From the NCBI GenBank assembly GCA_016722075.1, contig JADKGW010000001.1:186001-250000 (forward strand): a stretch of DNA of 64,000 nt, written 5' to 3'. Source of the DNA: Candidatus Kouleothrix ribensis (lineage in GTDB: Bacteria; Chloroflexota; Chloroflexia; Chloroflexales; Roseiflexaceae). The translations under genes and the position numbers were made by a program. Below, in pieces: positions 35,206 through 43,327 of the stretch (positions are counted from its first letter, which is position 1; every line of letters begins with the position of its first letter). Under the pieces are notes generated by a model. The model made no database searches and was not told the origin of the DNA. It saw only the letters and a program-made list of their open reading frames with translations.

Positions 35206-36447
35206 CTACGCACCCGCACCATCGCTCTGCTCGGCAAACAGCTCCTCGGCGGCCTCGAGCAGCGCGGCGATCCGATCGTCGGCGGTGCCCTTCGCACGCA
35301 GATACAGCTCGAGGGCCTTGCGCGGCGTCAGGCCATCGAGCACGTTACCCTCGGCGCCATTCAGCCGCCCGCGCGTCGAGCGCTCGACCTCGGTGGCGAT
35401 TGCGGCTACCTGGAAGGCGCCAGCCGCCTCGATCTGCTGCTGTAGCTCATCGACGCGCAGCAATCCAATCTGCTCGGGCAGCGCCGCGATCTGCAGCCGC
35501 ACGACCGCCTCGGTCAGCGCGCGCTTGCCGATCGCCGCTACCACGCGCTCGTGCGGATCGGGGCTGTTGCGCACATCAACCTCGATCGTGATGAATGGCC
35601 GCGCGGCCAGCTTATGGAAGCGCCAGCTGGCCTGGCCACGATCGAGCTCGACCAGCACACAGCCTTTGTCTTCGCGCTCCTCGCCAAAATCGATCCGCTC
35701 GATGCTGCCGGGGTAGACAACCGGCGGGTGCTCGCCGAGCGACTGATGTTTGTGGATGTGGCCCATCGCGACATAGTCGATGCCCGGCAGCGCGACAAAG
35801 CTCTTGGGCAGCACGAGATCCTTGCCAAGCATAATCTGGCGCTCGGCGCCCAGCGTGGCACCGTCGATCGTGCCGTGGATGGTCAGCACGGTCGGCAAGG
35901 CCGGATCGAGCGCCTCGGCAGTCTTGCGTAGGAAGTTCTCAACGCGCTGGAGCAACATGGTCTCGACCTCGAGCAGCGACGCGAGCCGCAGCTCGTCCTT
36001 GGTCAGCAGGTTGTGGCGTGTCACCCACGGCAGCGCGATGACCTGGAGTGGGCCGGCGCGCGTCGCGATCACATGCAGGGCCGGCCGGTCGGCGATCGTC
36101 ACACCCTCGACCGCCAGCGTGTCGAAGATCTCGATCGAGTGAGCCCGGCCGGCGGCAGGCGAGACGTCGTGGTTGCCGATCAGGATGAAGATCGGCAGGC
36201 CGGCGTTGCGCAGCCGGCGAATGCGGCGTGCAAATTCGCGCTGGTGGGTTGGGTTGGGCGTACGGTTCTTGTAGATGTCGCCGGCGATCAGCACCATATC
36301 GGCCTGCGCATCGAGCCCGGCCTCGATCGCCTCGTCGAGGCGCGCCAGGTAATCGAGCAGGCGCGTGTGCATGCCGGTGGCCGGGTCGAGCCGGCCATAA
36401 TTCTCCATGCCGATGTGCAGGTCGGCAAGGTGCAGTAGCTTGATCAT
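35206..36447 (-). CDS. sbcD: Exonuclease SbcD-type metallophosphoesterase
   Basis: A 413-residue calcineurin-type nuclease of the SbcD/Mre11 family, which processes DNA ends and hairpins. The metal-binding motifs are clear: LHLADLHIG, LIAGDIYKN, LIGNHDVS, LTIHG and MGHIHKHQ. The C-terminal part (about 280-413) carries the capping domain and a helical region that would contact SbcC/Rad50. The start at 36447 begins at the conserved MIKLLHLADLH. No sbcC is adjacent in the window. It is the enzyme expected to cut long palindromes, which this genome has in abundance. Confidence 0.87.
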   Translation of the reverse strand: MIKLLHLADLHIGMENYGRLDPATGMHTRLLDYLARLDEAIEAGLDAQADMVLIAGDIYKNRTPNPTHQREFARRIRRLRNAGLPIFILIGNHDVSPAAGRAHSIEIFDTLAVEGVTIADRPALHVIATRAGPLQVIALPWVTRHNLLTKDELRLASLLEVETMLLQRVENFLRKTAEALDPALPTVLTIHGTIDGATLGAERQIMLGKDLVLPKSFVALPGIDYVAMGHIHKHQSLGEHPPVVYPGSIERIDFGEEREDKGCVLVELDRGQASWRFHKLAARPFITIEVDVRNSPDPHERVVAAIGKRALTEAVVRLQIAALPEQIGLLRVDELQQQIEAAGAFQVAAIATEVERSTRGRLNGAEGNVLDGLTPRKALELYLRAKGTADDRIAALLEAAEELFAEQSDGAGA

Positions 36448-36543
36448 ACCATCGTAGCGGTGGGGCGCGCGAGTGGCGCCATGGCGAATGCGCTGTGGGT
36501 GCGCACCAATTGTACGAGCGATCACACGGCGCGTCAAATACCC

Positions 36544-36672
36544 GACACCTGGAAGGTGTTCACTGTTGGGGTACAGGGACGCAGACACACGTGGACGGAG
36601 CGTACGCTGTCTGCGTTCGTTCGTGCTCGTCGGCGTCCCAACCCCGTACGTCTGAACAGGTAGGACACCTGG
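36544..36672 (-). mobile_element. MITE family A, copy 1 (reverse), with target duplication
   Basis: A 112-bp element with the direct repeat GACACCTG on both sides (36544-36551 and 36664-36671). On the minus strand its ends read TACCTGTTCAG at the left and GTGAACACCTTC at the right; the TGTTCA motif is shared inverted between the ends. The core holds ACGCAGAC/GTCTGCGT around AGCGTACGCT. No ORF. Confidence 0.85.
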
Positions 36673-36679
36673 CCTGTAC

Positions 36680-36771
36680 CAGCACGGTATGGTGCCTTCG
36701 TTTGGGCCTGCGGCACCATACCCGAAACATACCGCGCTGCCACAGGCACAATCGCCGGCTGCGTAAGCCCT
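36680..36771. mobile_element. Palindromic element, family B copy 2
   Basis: Ends (read on the minus strand) with AGGGCTTACGCAGCCGGCG, matching the family B end. It contains the perfect hairpin GGTATGGTGCC (36686-36696)/GGCACCATACC (36712-36722) and the inner GCTGCCACAGGC motif. It lies directly beside MITE A copy 1. The left end and target duplication are not clear. Confidence 0.55.
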
Positions 36772-37198
36772 GTCAGTAATGCTTGCCGCATATACAAGAA
36801 AACACCTGACACTTATCGGTAATAGAACATGTGTTCTTATCTGGTTGTAGTGGGGAAAAGCTGTGGGATAAGTTGGGATAAGTTGGGATAAGTTTGGGAT
36901 AATCGGTGTGATGTATTTTCTTGCACGCGCACACGTATGCCCGCAGCCTGGCCCCAGCAGCTGAACAGTTTCGCACAAAGCGGGGCTAGGCAAATTGGAT
37001 CAGAGGTGATAAAATGGTCTAAATCTCCGTTCTTGAACATTCTGGACACATTGCGCGTATAACGCCGCCTACGGAGTAGATAGCAGATGGCTTAGCAGGA
37101 TAGCATGCACTACGTCCCGTGCGGCGATTTTTGTGCATGCGGCTTGGCCGGCGGAGTCGCGGGCCGATACCTGCTGCAGATACGGGATGAGGTGGACT
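36772..37198. other. Gene-free region with LexA-like box and GGGATAAGTT repeats
   Basis: AGAACATGTGTTCT (36824-36837) is a perfect palindrome fitting the Gram-positive-type LexA pattern GAAC-N4-GTTC. Three copies of GGGATAAGTT plus a fourth variant follow at 36865-36902. The stretch 37020-37060 (TTGAAC, then TATAAC 19 bases on) may be the promoter of the epimerase-like gene at 37199. No gene was recognised. Confidence 0.5.
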
Positions 37199-38122
37199 AT
37201 GGGTCGCGTTCTGATTGCGGGTGCTGCTGGGTATGTGGGGTCGCGCCTGGCCGAACAGCTGATACGCCGAGGCCACAGCGTGCGCGGGCTCGTGTGCGAC
37301 GCCGACGCCGACGTGGTGCAGCGCCTGGCCGGCGCCGGCATGCAGGTCTGGCAAGGCGATCTGACTCAGCCCGAGAGTCTGGTCGGTGTCGCCAATGGCA
37401 TCGAGGTCGTGTACAACCTCACATCGCGCACCGTGCTGGCGAATGGCGCGCTACGGCGCCTGTTCGTCGATGGCAACCGCAACCTGATCGCGGCCTGCTC
37501 GCGCGCGCGCACCGTGCGCAGCTACCTATTCGCCGGCAATGTCGCGCCGTATGGCGACCACGGCGACGCCTGGGTGGCCGAGGATGCAGCGGTCGTGCCG
37601 GGCTGCCCGCTGGGTATGGTGATGGCCGAGGCCGAGCAGGCGATCATGGAGCTCGTGCGGGCGCATCACTTTCCGGCGATCATCCTGCGCGTCGGCGCGA
37701 TCTACGGCCCCGAGCGCGACCCACTCGACGCGGTGCTGAGCGGCACGGCGATGCTGATCGGCGACGGGCGCAACTTTGTCAGCCATATCCATATCGACGA
37801 TCTGCTGCTCGCACTCGAGCGCATGGCCCGCGACGGCCAGCCCGGTGCGATCTATAATGTGTGCGACGATGAACCGCTGCGCGCCGCCGACTTGTATGGC
37901 GAACTGCGCCAACGCCTGGGTATGCCGCCGGCCCGCCCATACGCCAAGGCCACTGCGCTGGCTTCGGGCCTCGATCAGTCGGTGGTTGGCATGGCCTCGG
38001 CCTCGGTGCGGCTGAGCAACCGGCGCCTCAAGCACGACCTGGCGCTCGATCTGCGCTACCCTAGCCTGCGCGCCTGGCTCGACGCACACGTGCCGGCGCA
38101 GGCAGTTGCTGTGGGCCGGTAA
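37199..38122 (+). CDS. NAD-dependent epimerase/dehydratase-like protein lacking the catalytic Tyr and Lys
   Basis: A 307-residue extended SDR. The Rossmann NAD motif is intact (LIAGAAGYVGSRLAEQLI, GxxGxxG), and the order of strands VYNLTSRT, YLFAGNVAPYGD and PAIILRVGAIYGPERDP is typical. The catalytic YxxxK should fall at PLGMVMAEAEQA; Leu and Met stand in place of Tyr and Lys. It may therefore bind nucleotide without classical SDR catalysis, or act as a sensor or chaperone. It starts at the ATG at 37199. A hairpin (38178-38207) follows it. Confidence 0.8.
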   Translation: MGRVLIAGAAGYVGSRLAEQLIRRGHSVRGLVCDADADVVQRLAGAGMQVWQGDLTQPESLVGVANGIEVVYNLTSRTVLANGALRRLFVDGNRNLIAACSRARTVRSYLFAGNVAPYGDHGDAWVAEDAAVVPGCPLGMVMAEAEQAIMELVRAHHFPAIILRVGAIYGPERDPLDAVLSGTAMLIGDGRNFVSHIHIDDLLLALERMARDGQPGAIYNVCDDEPLRAADLYGELRQRLGMPPARPYAKATALASGLDQSVVGMASASVRLSNRRLKHDLALDLRYPSLRAWLDAHVPAQAVAVGR

Positions 38123-38177
38123 GCCTCGCACGGTAGCAGTATTGTTTGAACCGAATCCCTGCGGCCGCGCCGTCGTC

Positions 38178-38207
38178 ACCCCCTTTTCGTGCATATGAAA
38201 AGGGGGT
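38178..38207. terminator. Hairpin downstream of the epimerase-like gene
   Basis: ACCCCCTTTTC, an eight-base loop and GAAAAGGGGGT are exact complements, 56 bases after the stop at 38122. No T-tract follows the second arm on the plus strand. Confidence 0.5.
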
Positions 38208-38327
38208 ATTGCTAAATTCGCTTGATCGCGCGGCATTGTGCGCGCCGCGACAGATTTGGGGCTGAGGGTTTGCCGGGCCGGCCGAGGCGATCGAGGCTGG
38301 CCCGGCCAGTGCCATAGGAGCTCGACG

Positions 38328-39518
38328 ATGGATTTTACACACTCCGCGCGCGCGCTGGCGCTCACTGAGCGCGTGCTGGCGTTTGTGAACGACGAGGTCA
38401 TCCCGCTCGAGGCACATGCCGAGGGCGACGATGGCCTGCCGCCCGCGCGGCTGGCCGAGCTGCGCGCTAAAGCACGCGCGGCCGGCGTGTATGGCCCGCA
38501 GCTTCCGACCGAGCTGGGCGGGCTGGGGCTCGATCTGCTGGAGTGCTGCCCGGTGTTCGAGGCGGCCGGCCGTAGCCTGCTGGGGCCGCTGGCACTGAAC
38601 TGTGCGGCCCCCGATGAAGGCAATATGCACCTGCTGCACCTGGTAGCCAACCACGAGCAGCGCCAGCGCTACTTGCACCCGCTGGCCAGTGGCGCGGTGC
38701 GATCGTGCTTCGCCATGACCGAGCCGGCGCCTGGTGCCGGCGCCGACCCGACCATGCTTCGTACGCAGGCCGTGCGGCGCGGCAACAGCTGGGTGATCGA
38801 CGGGCATAAATGGTATGCGACCGGTGCGGCTGGCGCGGCGTTCTACATCGTGATGGCGCGTACCGACCCGGCGGTGCCAGCGGCCGAGGGCTGTACGCTC
38901 TTTCTGGTCGATGCCGATACGCCAGGGCTACGGCTGCACCGGCGCGTCGAAGGGCTGACAGTTGCGACGCCGGGTGGGCACTGCGAGCTACACTTCGAGG
39001 GCTGTACCGTTTCGGACAGCCAGGTGCTGGGCGCGGTAGGCCAGGGCTTCAAGCTCACGCAGCTGCGGCTCGGGCCGGCGCGGCTGACGCACTGTATGCG
39101 CTGGACGGGTGTAGCGCAGCGTGCGCTCGAGATCGCCCTTGCACGCGCGCTCGAGCGCGAGGCGTTTGGGGCCAAGCTCGAACGCCACGAAGCCGTGCAG
39201 TGGATGCTGGCCGACTCGGAGATCGAGCTGAGCGCGGGCCGGCTGATGATCCAGCAGGCCGCCTGGCTGCTGGCGCAGGGCGGCGAAGCGCGCCGCGAGA
39301 CGGCCATGTGTAAAGTGTTTGTTTCGGAGGCAGTGAACCGCGTGATCGATCGCGCGCTCCAGATTTGTGGGGCGCTAGGCATCTCGGGCGACCTGCCGCT
39401 GGCCGATTTCTACCGCGAGGCGCGGGCATTTCGGATCTACGATGGGCCTTCTGAGGTTCACCGCATGGTAATTGCGCGCGGCCTGCTGCGGCAGTTTCGG
39501 CAGCGCGCCACACGCTGA
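38328..39518 (+). CDS. Acyl-CoA dehydrogenase
   Basis: A 396-residue FAD enzyme that forms trans-2-enoyl-CoA from acyl-CoA and passes electrons to ETF. It has the helical N-terminal domain, the middle beta domain with CFAMTEPAPGAGADP and VIDGHKWYATGAAGAAF, and the C-terminal helices with ALEREAFGAKLERHEAVQWM and ICGALGISGDLPLADFYREA. It ends at the IYDGPSEVHRMVIARGLLRQ motif. The sequence of the branch (mid-length, GADPTMLRT) is like long/branched-chain members; the substrate is not assignable. It starts at 38328, with GGAG upstream. RbsD/FucU follows by 39 bases. Confidence 0.9.
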   Translation: MDFTHSARALALTERVLAFVNDEVIPLEAHAEGDDGLPPARLAELRAKARAAGVYGPQLPTELGGLGLDLLECCPVFEAAGRSLLGPLALNCAAPDEGNMHLLHLVANHEQRQRYLHPLASGAVRSCFAMTEPAPGAGADPTMLRTQAVRRGNSWVIDGHKWYATGAAGAAFYIVMARTDPAVPAAEGCTLFLVDADTPGLRLHRRVEGLTVATPGGHCELHFEGCTVSDSQVLGAVGQGFKLTQLRLGPARLTHCMRWTGVAQRALEIALARALEREAFGAKLERHEAVQWMLADSEIELSAGRLMIQQAAWLLAQGGEARRETAMCKVFVSEAVNRVIDRALQICGALGISGDLPLADFYREARAFRIYDGPSEVHRMVIARGLLRQFRQRATR

Positions 39519-39557
39519 GCAGGCTGGCCCTAAAGCTGTACACACCGAGGAGATTGA

Positions 39558-39983
39558 ATGCTACGCTACAAGCTGCTGCACCCCGAGATCCTGGCCGCGC
39601 TCGGCAGCGCCGGCCATGGTGCGCAGATTCTGATTGCCGACGGCAACTATCCATTTGCAACGCGCTCGAATCCACGCGCCCGCCAGGTATACCTGAACCT
39701 GGCGCCAGGCGTGCTCGGCGCTACCGACGTGCTGAACGTACTGGTCGACGCAGTTCCGATCGAGGCCGCGCATGTCATGGTGCCCGATATCGGCGACGAG
39801 CCGCCGATCTTCCACGAGTTTCGTGAGTTGATGCCGGGGATGCAGCTGTACATTCTACGCCGGTTCGAATTCTACGAAGCGGCATCGGCGCCTGATGTTA
39901 CGCTGGTCATCGCCACCGGCGAGCAACGGATCTACGCCAACCTGCTCCTGACGATCGGCGTGATACCGCCCGAGCCGTCCTGA
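39558..39983 (+). CDS. RbsD/FucU-family sugar mutarotase
   Basis: A 141-residue protein of the RbsD/FucU fold, which interconverts pyranose/furanose or alpha/beta anomers of ribose or fucose. The catalytic His lies in SAGHGAQILIADGNYPF (about residue 20), and the conserved C-terminal YANLLLTIGV segment is present. The middle motif DVLNVLVDAVPIE supports the FucU-like side of the family. No sugar transporter or kinase is adjacent, so the substrate remains open. It follows the acyl-CoA dehydrogenase on the same strand. Confidence 0.88.
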   Translation: MLRYKLLHPEILAALGSAGHGAQILIADGNYPFATRSNPRARQVYLNLAPGVLGATDVLNVLVDAVPIEAAHVMVPDIGDEPPIFHEFRELMPGMQLYILRRFEFYEAASAPDVTLVIATGEQRIYANLLLTIGVIPPEPS

Positions 39984-40065
39984 AGGCGCTGATACGCTTC
40001 CAATTGAGCGTTGCAGGTTGCGGGTTTGAACGTGAGGTGGGTCACTTGTTTTGAGCATGGCCATT

Positions 40066-40123
40066 GCGGTTGCAGGTTGCAGGTTGCGCGTTTGCACGGT
40101 AGTAACCTGCAACCTGCAACCGC
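40066..40123. repeat. Perfect 20-bp-arm hairpin of AACCTGC heptamers
   Basis: The arm GCGGTTGCAGGTTGCAGGTT (40066-40085) is exactly complementary to 40104-40123, around an 18-base loop. It lies between the RbsD/FucU gene and the convergent PT-repeat gene and could end transcription from both sides. A related single GCGTTGCAGGTTGCGGGTTT lies at 40011-40026. Confidence 0.8.
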
Positions 40124-40155
40124 TGTAAATGGCGCTATGCACATCAAGCGACCCA

Positions 40156-41430
40156 CTAGGATCGTTGTTTCGGCTTGGGCACGCTGGTTGGCCTGGGCGG
40201 CTTGGGCGCGCTGGTTGGCCGGGGGGCGCTGGTTGGCTGGGGCGGTCTGGGGGCGCTGGTCGGCCGGGGCATTTCGGTCGGCCGGGGCACGCTGGTCGGC
40301 TTAGGGGCGCTGGTTGGCTGGGGCGGTCTGGGGGCGCTGGTCGGCTTGGGCATTTCGGTCGGCCGGGGCATTTCGGTCGGCTTGGGCGTATTCGAGGCCT
40401 GGGGCATTTCGGTCGGCCGGGGCATTTCGGTCGGCTTGGGCGTATTCGAGGCCTGGGGTACGCTGGTCGGCTTGGGCGTATTCGAGGCCTGCGGCACGCT
40501 GGTCGGCCGGCGCGTTTCGGTTGGCTTGGGCGTATTCGAGGCCTGGGGCACGCTGGTTGGCCGGCGCGTTTCGGTTGGCTTGGGCGTATTCGAGGCCTGC
40601 GGCACGCTGGTCGGCCGGCGCGTTTCGGTCGGCTTGGGTGTATTCGAGGCCTGCGGCACGCTGGTCGGCCGGCGCGTTTCGGTTGGCTTGGGTGTATTCG
40701 AGGCCTGGGGCACGCTGGTTGGCCGGGGCGTTTCGGTTGGCTTGGGCGTCCTGCTCGGCTCAGGTGTATTGGGTAGCTTCGGCGTGCTGCTGGCGAATGG
40801 TGGCGTGTTCGTAGGCGTTGGCTCGCCCTCATCTGGCGTTATCGTGCTGGCCTTTAGCGGGGTAGCAGCGGTCGCAGTTGGTGGGTGTGTAGCAGCCGGC
40901 ACACCTGTAGACGCGCGCGGGGGTGTTGATGTCGGGCTGGCGATTGGGATCATTGGCGTGTGGGTAGCTTGCTGCTGCGAGCTGTTCGCTGCGGGTGAGC
41001 CGGTGGGGTCGCCGGGCTGCGCGGTATCGATCGGTAGGGTGCTGGCGGTTGGCTGAGCAATGGCACGCGCGGTGGCGCTGGGCCGGGCCGGCGCAGCGAG
41101 TACGGCCGGGCGCTGCTGGCCGGGCGTGTTGGTAGCGCCAGGCTGCACCGGCTGGCCGAGCAATGGCGGCTGCAGTGCCGGATCGCGCGGCTCGGCCGCG
41201 CGGTCGCGCAGGGTATCACTAATCACAGCTGCGTCGATCGGGGCAATCGCCAGGATGCGGGCGTCGCGCGGGTCGGCACTATAGTCGGCGACGATGCGCG
41301 ACTGTTGAGGGCCGAGCGCCAGCGCGTGCGGCTGGAAGGCCAGCTCGATGATCACCAGTGCGCATGCCAGCCCCACGCCCACGATCGTGACCCAGATGGT
41401 TGTATCGGATCGGGTTCGACTACGCAACAT
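40156..41430 (-). CDS. Membrane-anchored Pro/Thr-rich repeat protein
   Basis: A 424-residue protein. It has a short cytoplasmic N-terminus (MLRSRTRSD) and one membrane helix (TTIWVTIVGVGLACALVIIE). A segment of about 100 residues containing VADYSADPRDARILAIAPID follows, then about 240 residues of low-complexity repeat built on an 18-residue unit TETRRPTSVPQASNTPKP and later PTEMP/PTSAPRPPQ variants. The repeat resembles wall-spanning or O-glycosylated stalks. It starts inside the last codons of the adenylate cyclase gene (11-base overlap), so it is translationally coupled to it. The plus-strand Gly-rich ORF opposite is a shadow. Confidence 0.8.
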   Translation of the reverse strand: MLRSRTRSDTTIWVTIVGVGLACALVIIELAFQPHALALGPQQSRIVADYSADPRDARILAIAPIDAAVISDTLRDRAAEPRDPALQPPLLGQPVQPGATNTPGQQRPAVLAAPARPSATARAIAQPTASTLPIDTAQPGDPTGSPAANSSQQQATHTPMIPIASPTSTPPRASTGVPAATHPPTATAATPLKASTITPDEGEPTPTNTPPFASSTPKLPNTPEPSRTPKPTETPRPTSVPQASNTPKPTETRRPTSVPQASNTPKPTETRRPTSVPQASNTPKPTETRRPTSVPQASNTPKPTETRRPTSVPQASNTPKPTSVPQASNTPKPTEMPRPTEMPQASNTPKPTEMPRPTEMPKPTSAPRPPQPTSAPKPTSVPRPTEMPRPTSAPRPPQPTSAPRPTSAPKPPRPTSVPKPKQRS

Positions 41431-43204
41431 GGCTGTTCTCCCAGCAATAGACCGCGTAGATGCGTACGCCTTGCTGCTTGCCTTTGACATGGCGTATCCC
41501 GTGGTCGACTATCCCAAGCTCGGGCGCAGCCCCCAGCGCCATACGAGTGGCCTCGCTGATCAGGATGCCATCGCCTAGCTCGCGGCTGAGCGCCTGGATG
41601 CGCGCGCTGAGGTTAACGGCATCGCCAATCACGGTGTACTCCATACGGCGCTCGGCGCCAATCAGGCCGGCAATCGCCGAGCCGGTGTTCACGCCGATGC
41701 CGGCGATGAGCGCCGGCAGCTGCGCGGCCAGGCGCTGCTGATTGAGCGCGGCCAGGCGTACGCGGATCTCGATCGCAGTGCGCACAGCTGCCGTCGCGCT
41801 GGCCTGCGTGTCGCCCTGGTCGTCGGTCAGGCCGAACAGTACCAGGGTCGAGTCGCCGCCGAATTTATTGACAATCCCGCCATGGCGATCGGCGGCCTCG
41901 ACTACGATCTGGAAGTAATCGTTCAGGCTGCTGATCACCACCGATGGATCTTCACGCTCGGTTATGGCAGTGAAATCGCGCAGGTCGGTGAACAGAATCG
42001 TCAGCAATTTGCTCTCGCCGCTCAGCGCGATCGGGCGGCTAAGCACGAGCTGCGCGACAGTCGGGCTGACAAAGCGGCCAAAGATGTCGTGCATGCGCTC
42101 GCGCTCGCGCAATCCCTCGACCATTGTGTTGAATGAGTGGGTTAGCGCGCCAACCTCATCGCGGGTGGTGATCGGCAGCTGCTGATCGAGGCTGCCGTTA
42201 GCCACGCCCTCGGCGGCCTGGGCCAGCGCGGTGATCGGGTGGGTGATCCGGCGTGAGATCGTGGTTCCGACCAGGATCGCCGTGACCAGGCCGGCGGCCA
42301 GGATGCCCAGCAGCAGGATCTCGGCGTTGTCGAGCAGGTCGCTGCGCCCGGCGCTCGAGAGCGCCACGCCAACAAATTGCGGTGTGTTGCCGGAGCGTAG
42401 CTGAAGTGGCGCGGCGACCTCGGTGTAGCTGCGGCTGCCCAGGGTTAGCTCCCGCGGTGTGGGTTGGCGGTTAGGCGCCAGTGCCGGTGGGGCATCGGCG
42501 CCAAACGAGCTGGCGATCGGCCGGCCATCCGTGTCGTAGAGTGTCACATCGGCCAGGCTGGCTGCGCGCCAGCGGCCGACGAGGGTTGGTGCGCTTGTGC
42601 CAATCAGCAGCGCGCCTACCAAACTCGTGCCATCGTACAGCGGCACGACCGTGTATAAAGCCGGGTCGGCGCCAGTCACCAGCCCCACATATTTATCGCC
42701 AAGCTTGTCGCTATCGCCGCCGAGCACGGCCGCTACAAACGGCCAGGTGGCGGCTTGCGGGCCGGCGTCAAACGCGCGCGCGCCGTGATCATCCAGCTGT
42801 AGCCCGCCAACGGCCTGGCCGGCGGTGTTGAGCACGACGACCCGCTCGATATTCTGGCTGACCGCGTAAGGTTCGGCCAGGCCGAGCGCGGCCCGACGAT
42901 CGCCCGCGCGCACCGCCTGGGCCAGCCCACTCAGGCGCGCCAGCGTGCGTGCATCGGCCAGCTGGCTCTGCTCGGTGCGCACCACGCTGTCGGCAACCCG
43001 CAGCTGGGTCTCGCTAACCTGGCGGCTCCAGGCCGAGGCCACCGACTCGGCGTTCATCCGCGCGACGATGTAGATCACTGCCAGCGCCAGCACGAGCGCC
43101 AGCGCCACATAAGGCAGCGTAATCTTAAACAGCAGCCGTGGTGAGAAGCGCGGCGGCGCAGACGCACGCGGTATCTCGGTGGGGTTAGCGATCGCAGTTG
43201 TCAT
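41420..43204 (-). CDS. Membrane adenylate cyclase (class III) with dCache-like sensor and HAMP
   Basis: A 594-residue signal enzyme making cAMP. A first membrane helix (about 25-48) and a second (about 305-325) bracket an external domain of about 250 residues of the dCache type (ERVVVLNTAGQAVGGLQLDD, YTVVPLYDGTSLVGALLIGT). HAMP (ISRRITHPITALAQAAEGVA) and the cyclase domain follow. The metal-binding Asp residues are in FTDLRDFT, the substrate Lys in VNKFGGDSTLVLFG, and the transition-state Asn/Arg in IGDAVNLSARI, so it should be active on ATP. The ATG at 43204 has AAGAAG upstream; one at 43225 is an alternative. Confidence 0.9.
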   Translation of the reverse strand: MTTAIANPTEIPRASAPPRFSPRLLFKITLPYVALALVLALAVIYIVARMNAESVASAWSRQVSETQLRVADSVVRTEQSQLADARTLARLSGLAQAVRAGDRRAALGLAEPYAVSQNIERVVVLNTAGQAVGGLQLDDHGARAFDAGPQAATWPFVAAVLGGDSDKLGDKYVGLVTGADPALYTVVPLYDGTSLVGALLIGTSAPTLVGRWRAASLADVTLYDTDGRPIASSFGADAPPALAPNRQPTPRELTLGSRSYTEVAAPLQLRSGNTPQFVGVALSSAGRSDLLDNAEILLLGILAAGLVTAILVGTTISRRITHPITALAQAAEGVANGSLDQQLPITTRDEVGALTHSFNTMVEGLRERERMHDIFGRFVSPTVAQLVLSRPIALSGESKLLTILFTDLRDFTAITEREDPSVVISSLNDYFQIVVEAADRHGGIVNKFGGDSTLVLFGLTDDQGDTQASATAAVRTAIEIRVRLAALNQQRLAAQLPALIAGIGVNTGSAIAGLIGAERRMEYTVIGDAVNLSARIQALSRELGDGILISEATRMALGAAPELGIVDHGIRHVKGKQQGVRIYAVYCWENSHVA

Positions 43205-43327
43205 TGGCGGTCTTCTTATCAGCATGGCAATCTACGCGCAGTGCGCGTGTGCCGCCATGCTAACCGCCAGCCATTAACCACTCTTTACCAATTTGGACCT
43301 GAAAACTATTGGGGTTCAAACGAGGCG

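Noticed and set aside
40175..41056. A Gly/Leu/Val-rich repeat ORF on the plus strand
   Set aside because: It is the complement of the Pro/Thr repeat gene, which has a proper start, membrane helix and coupling to the cyclase gene.
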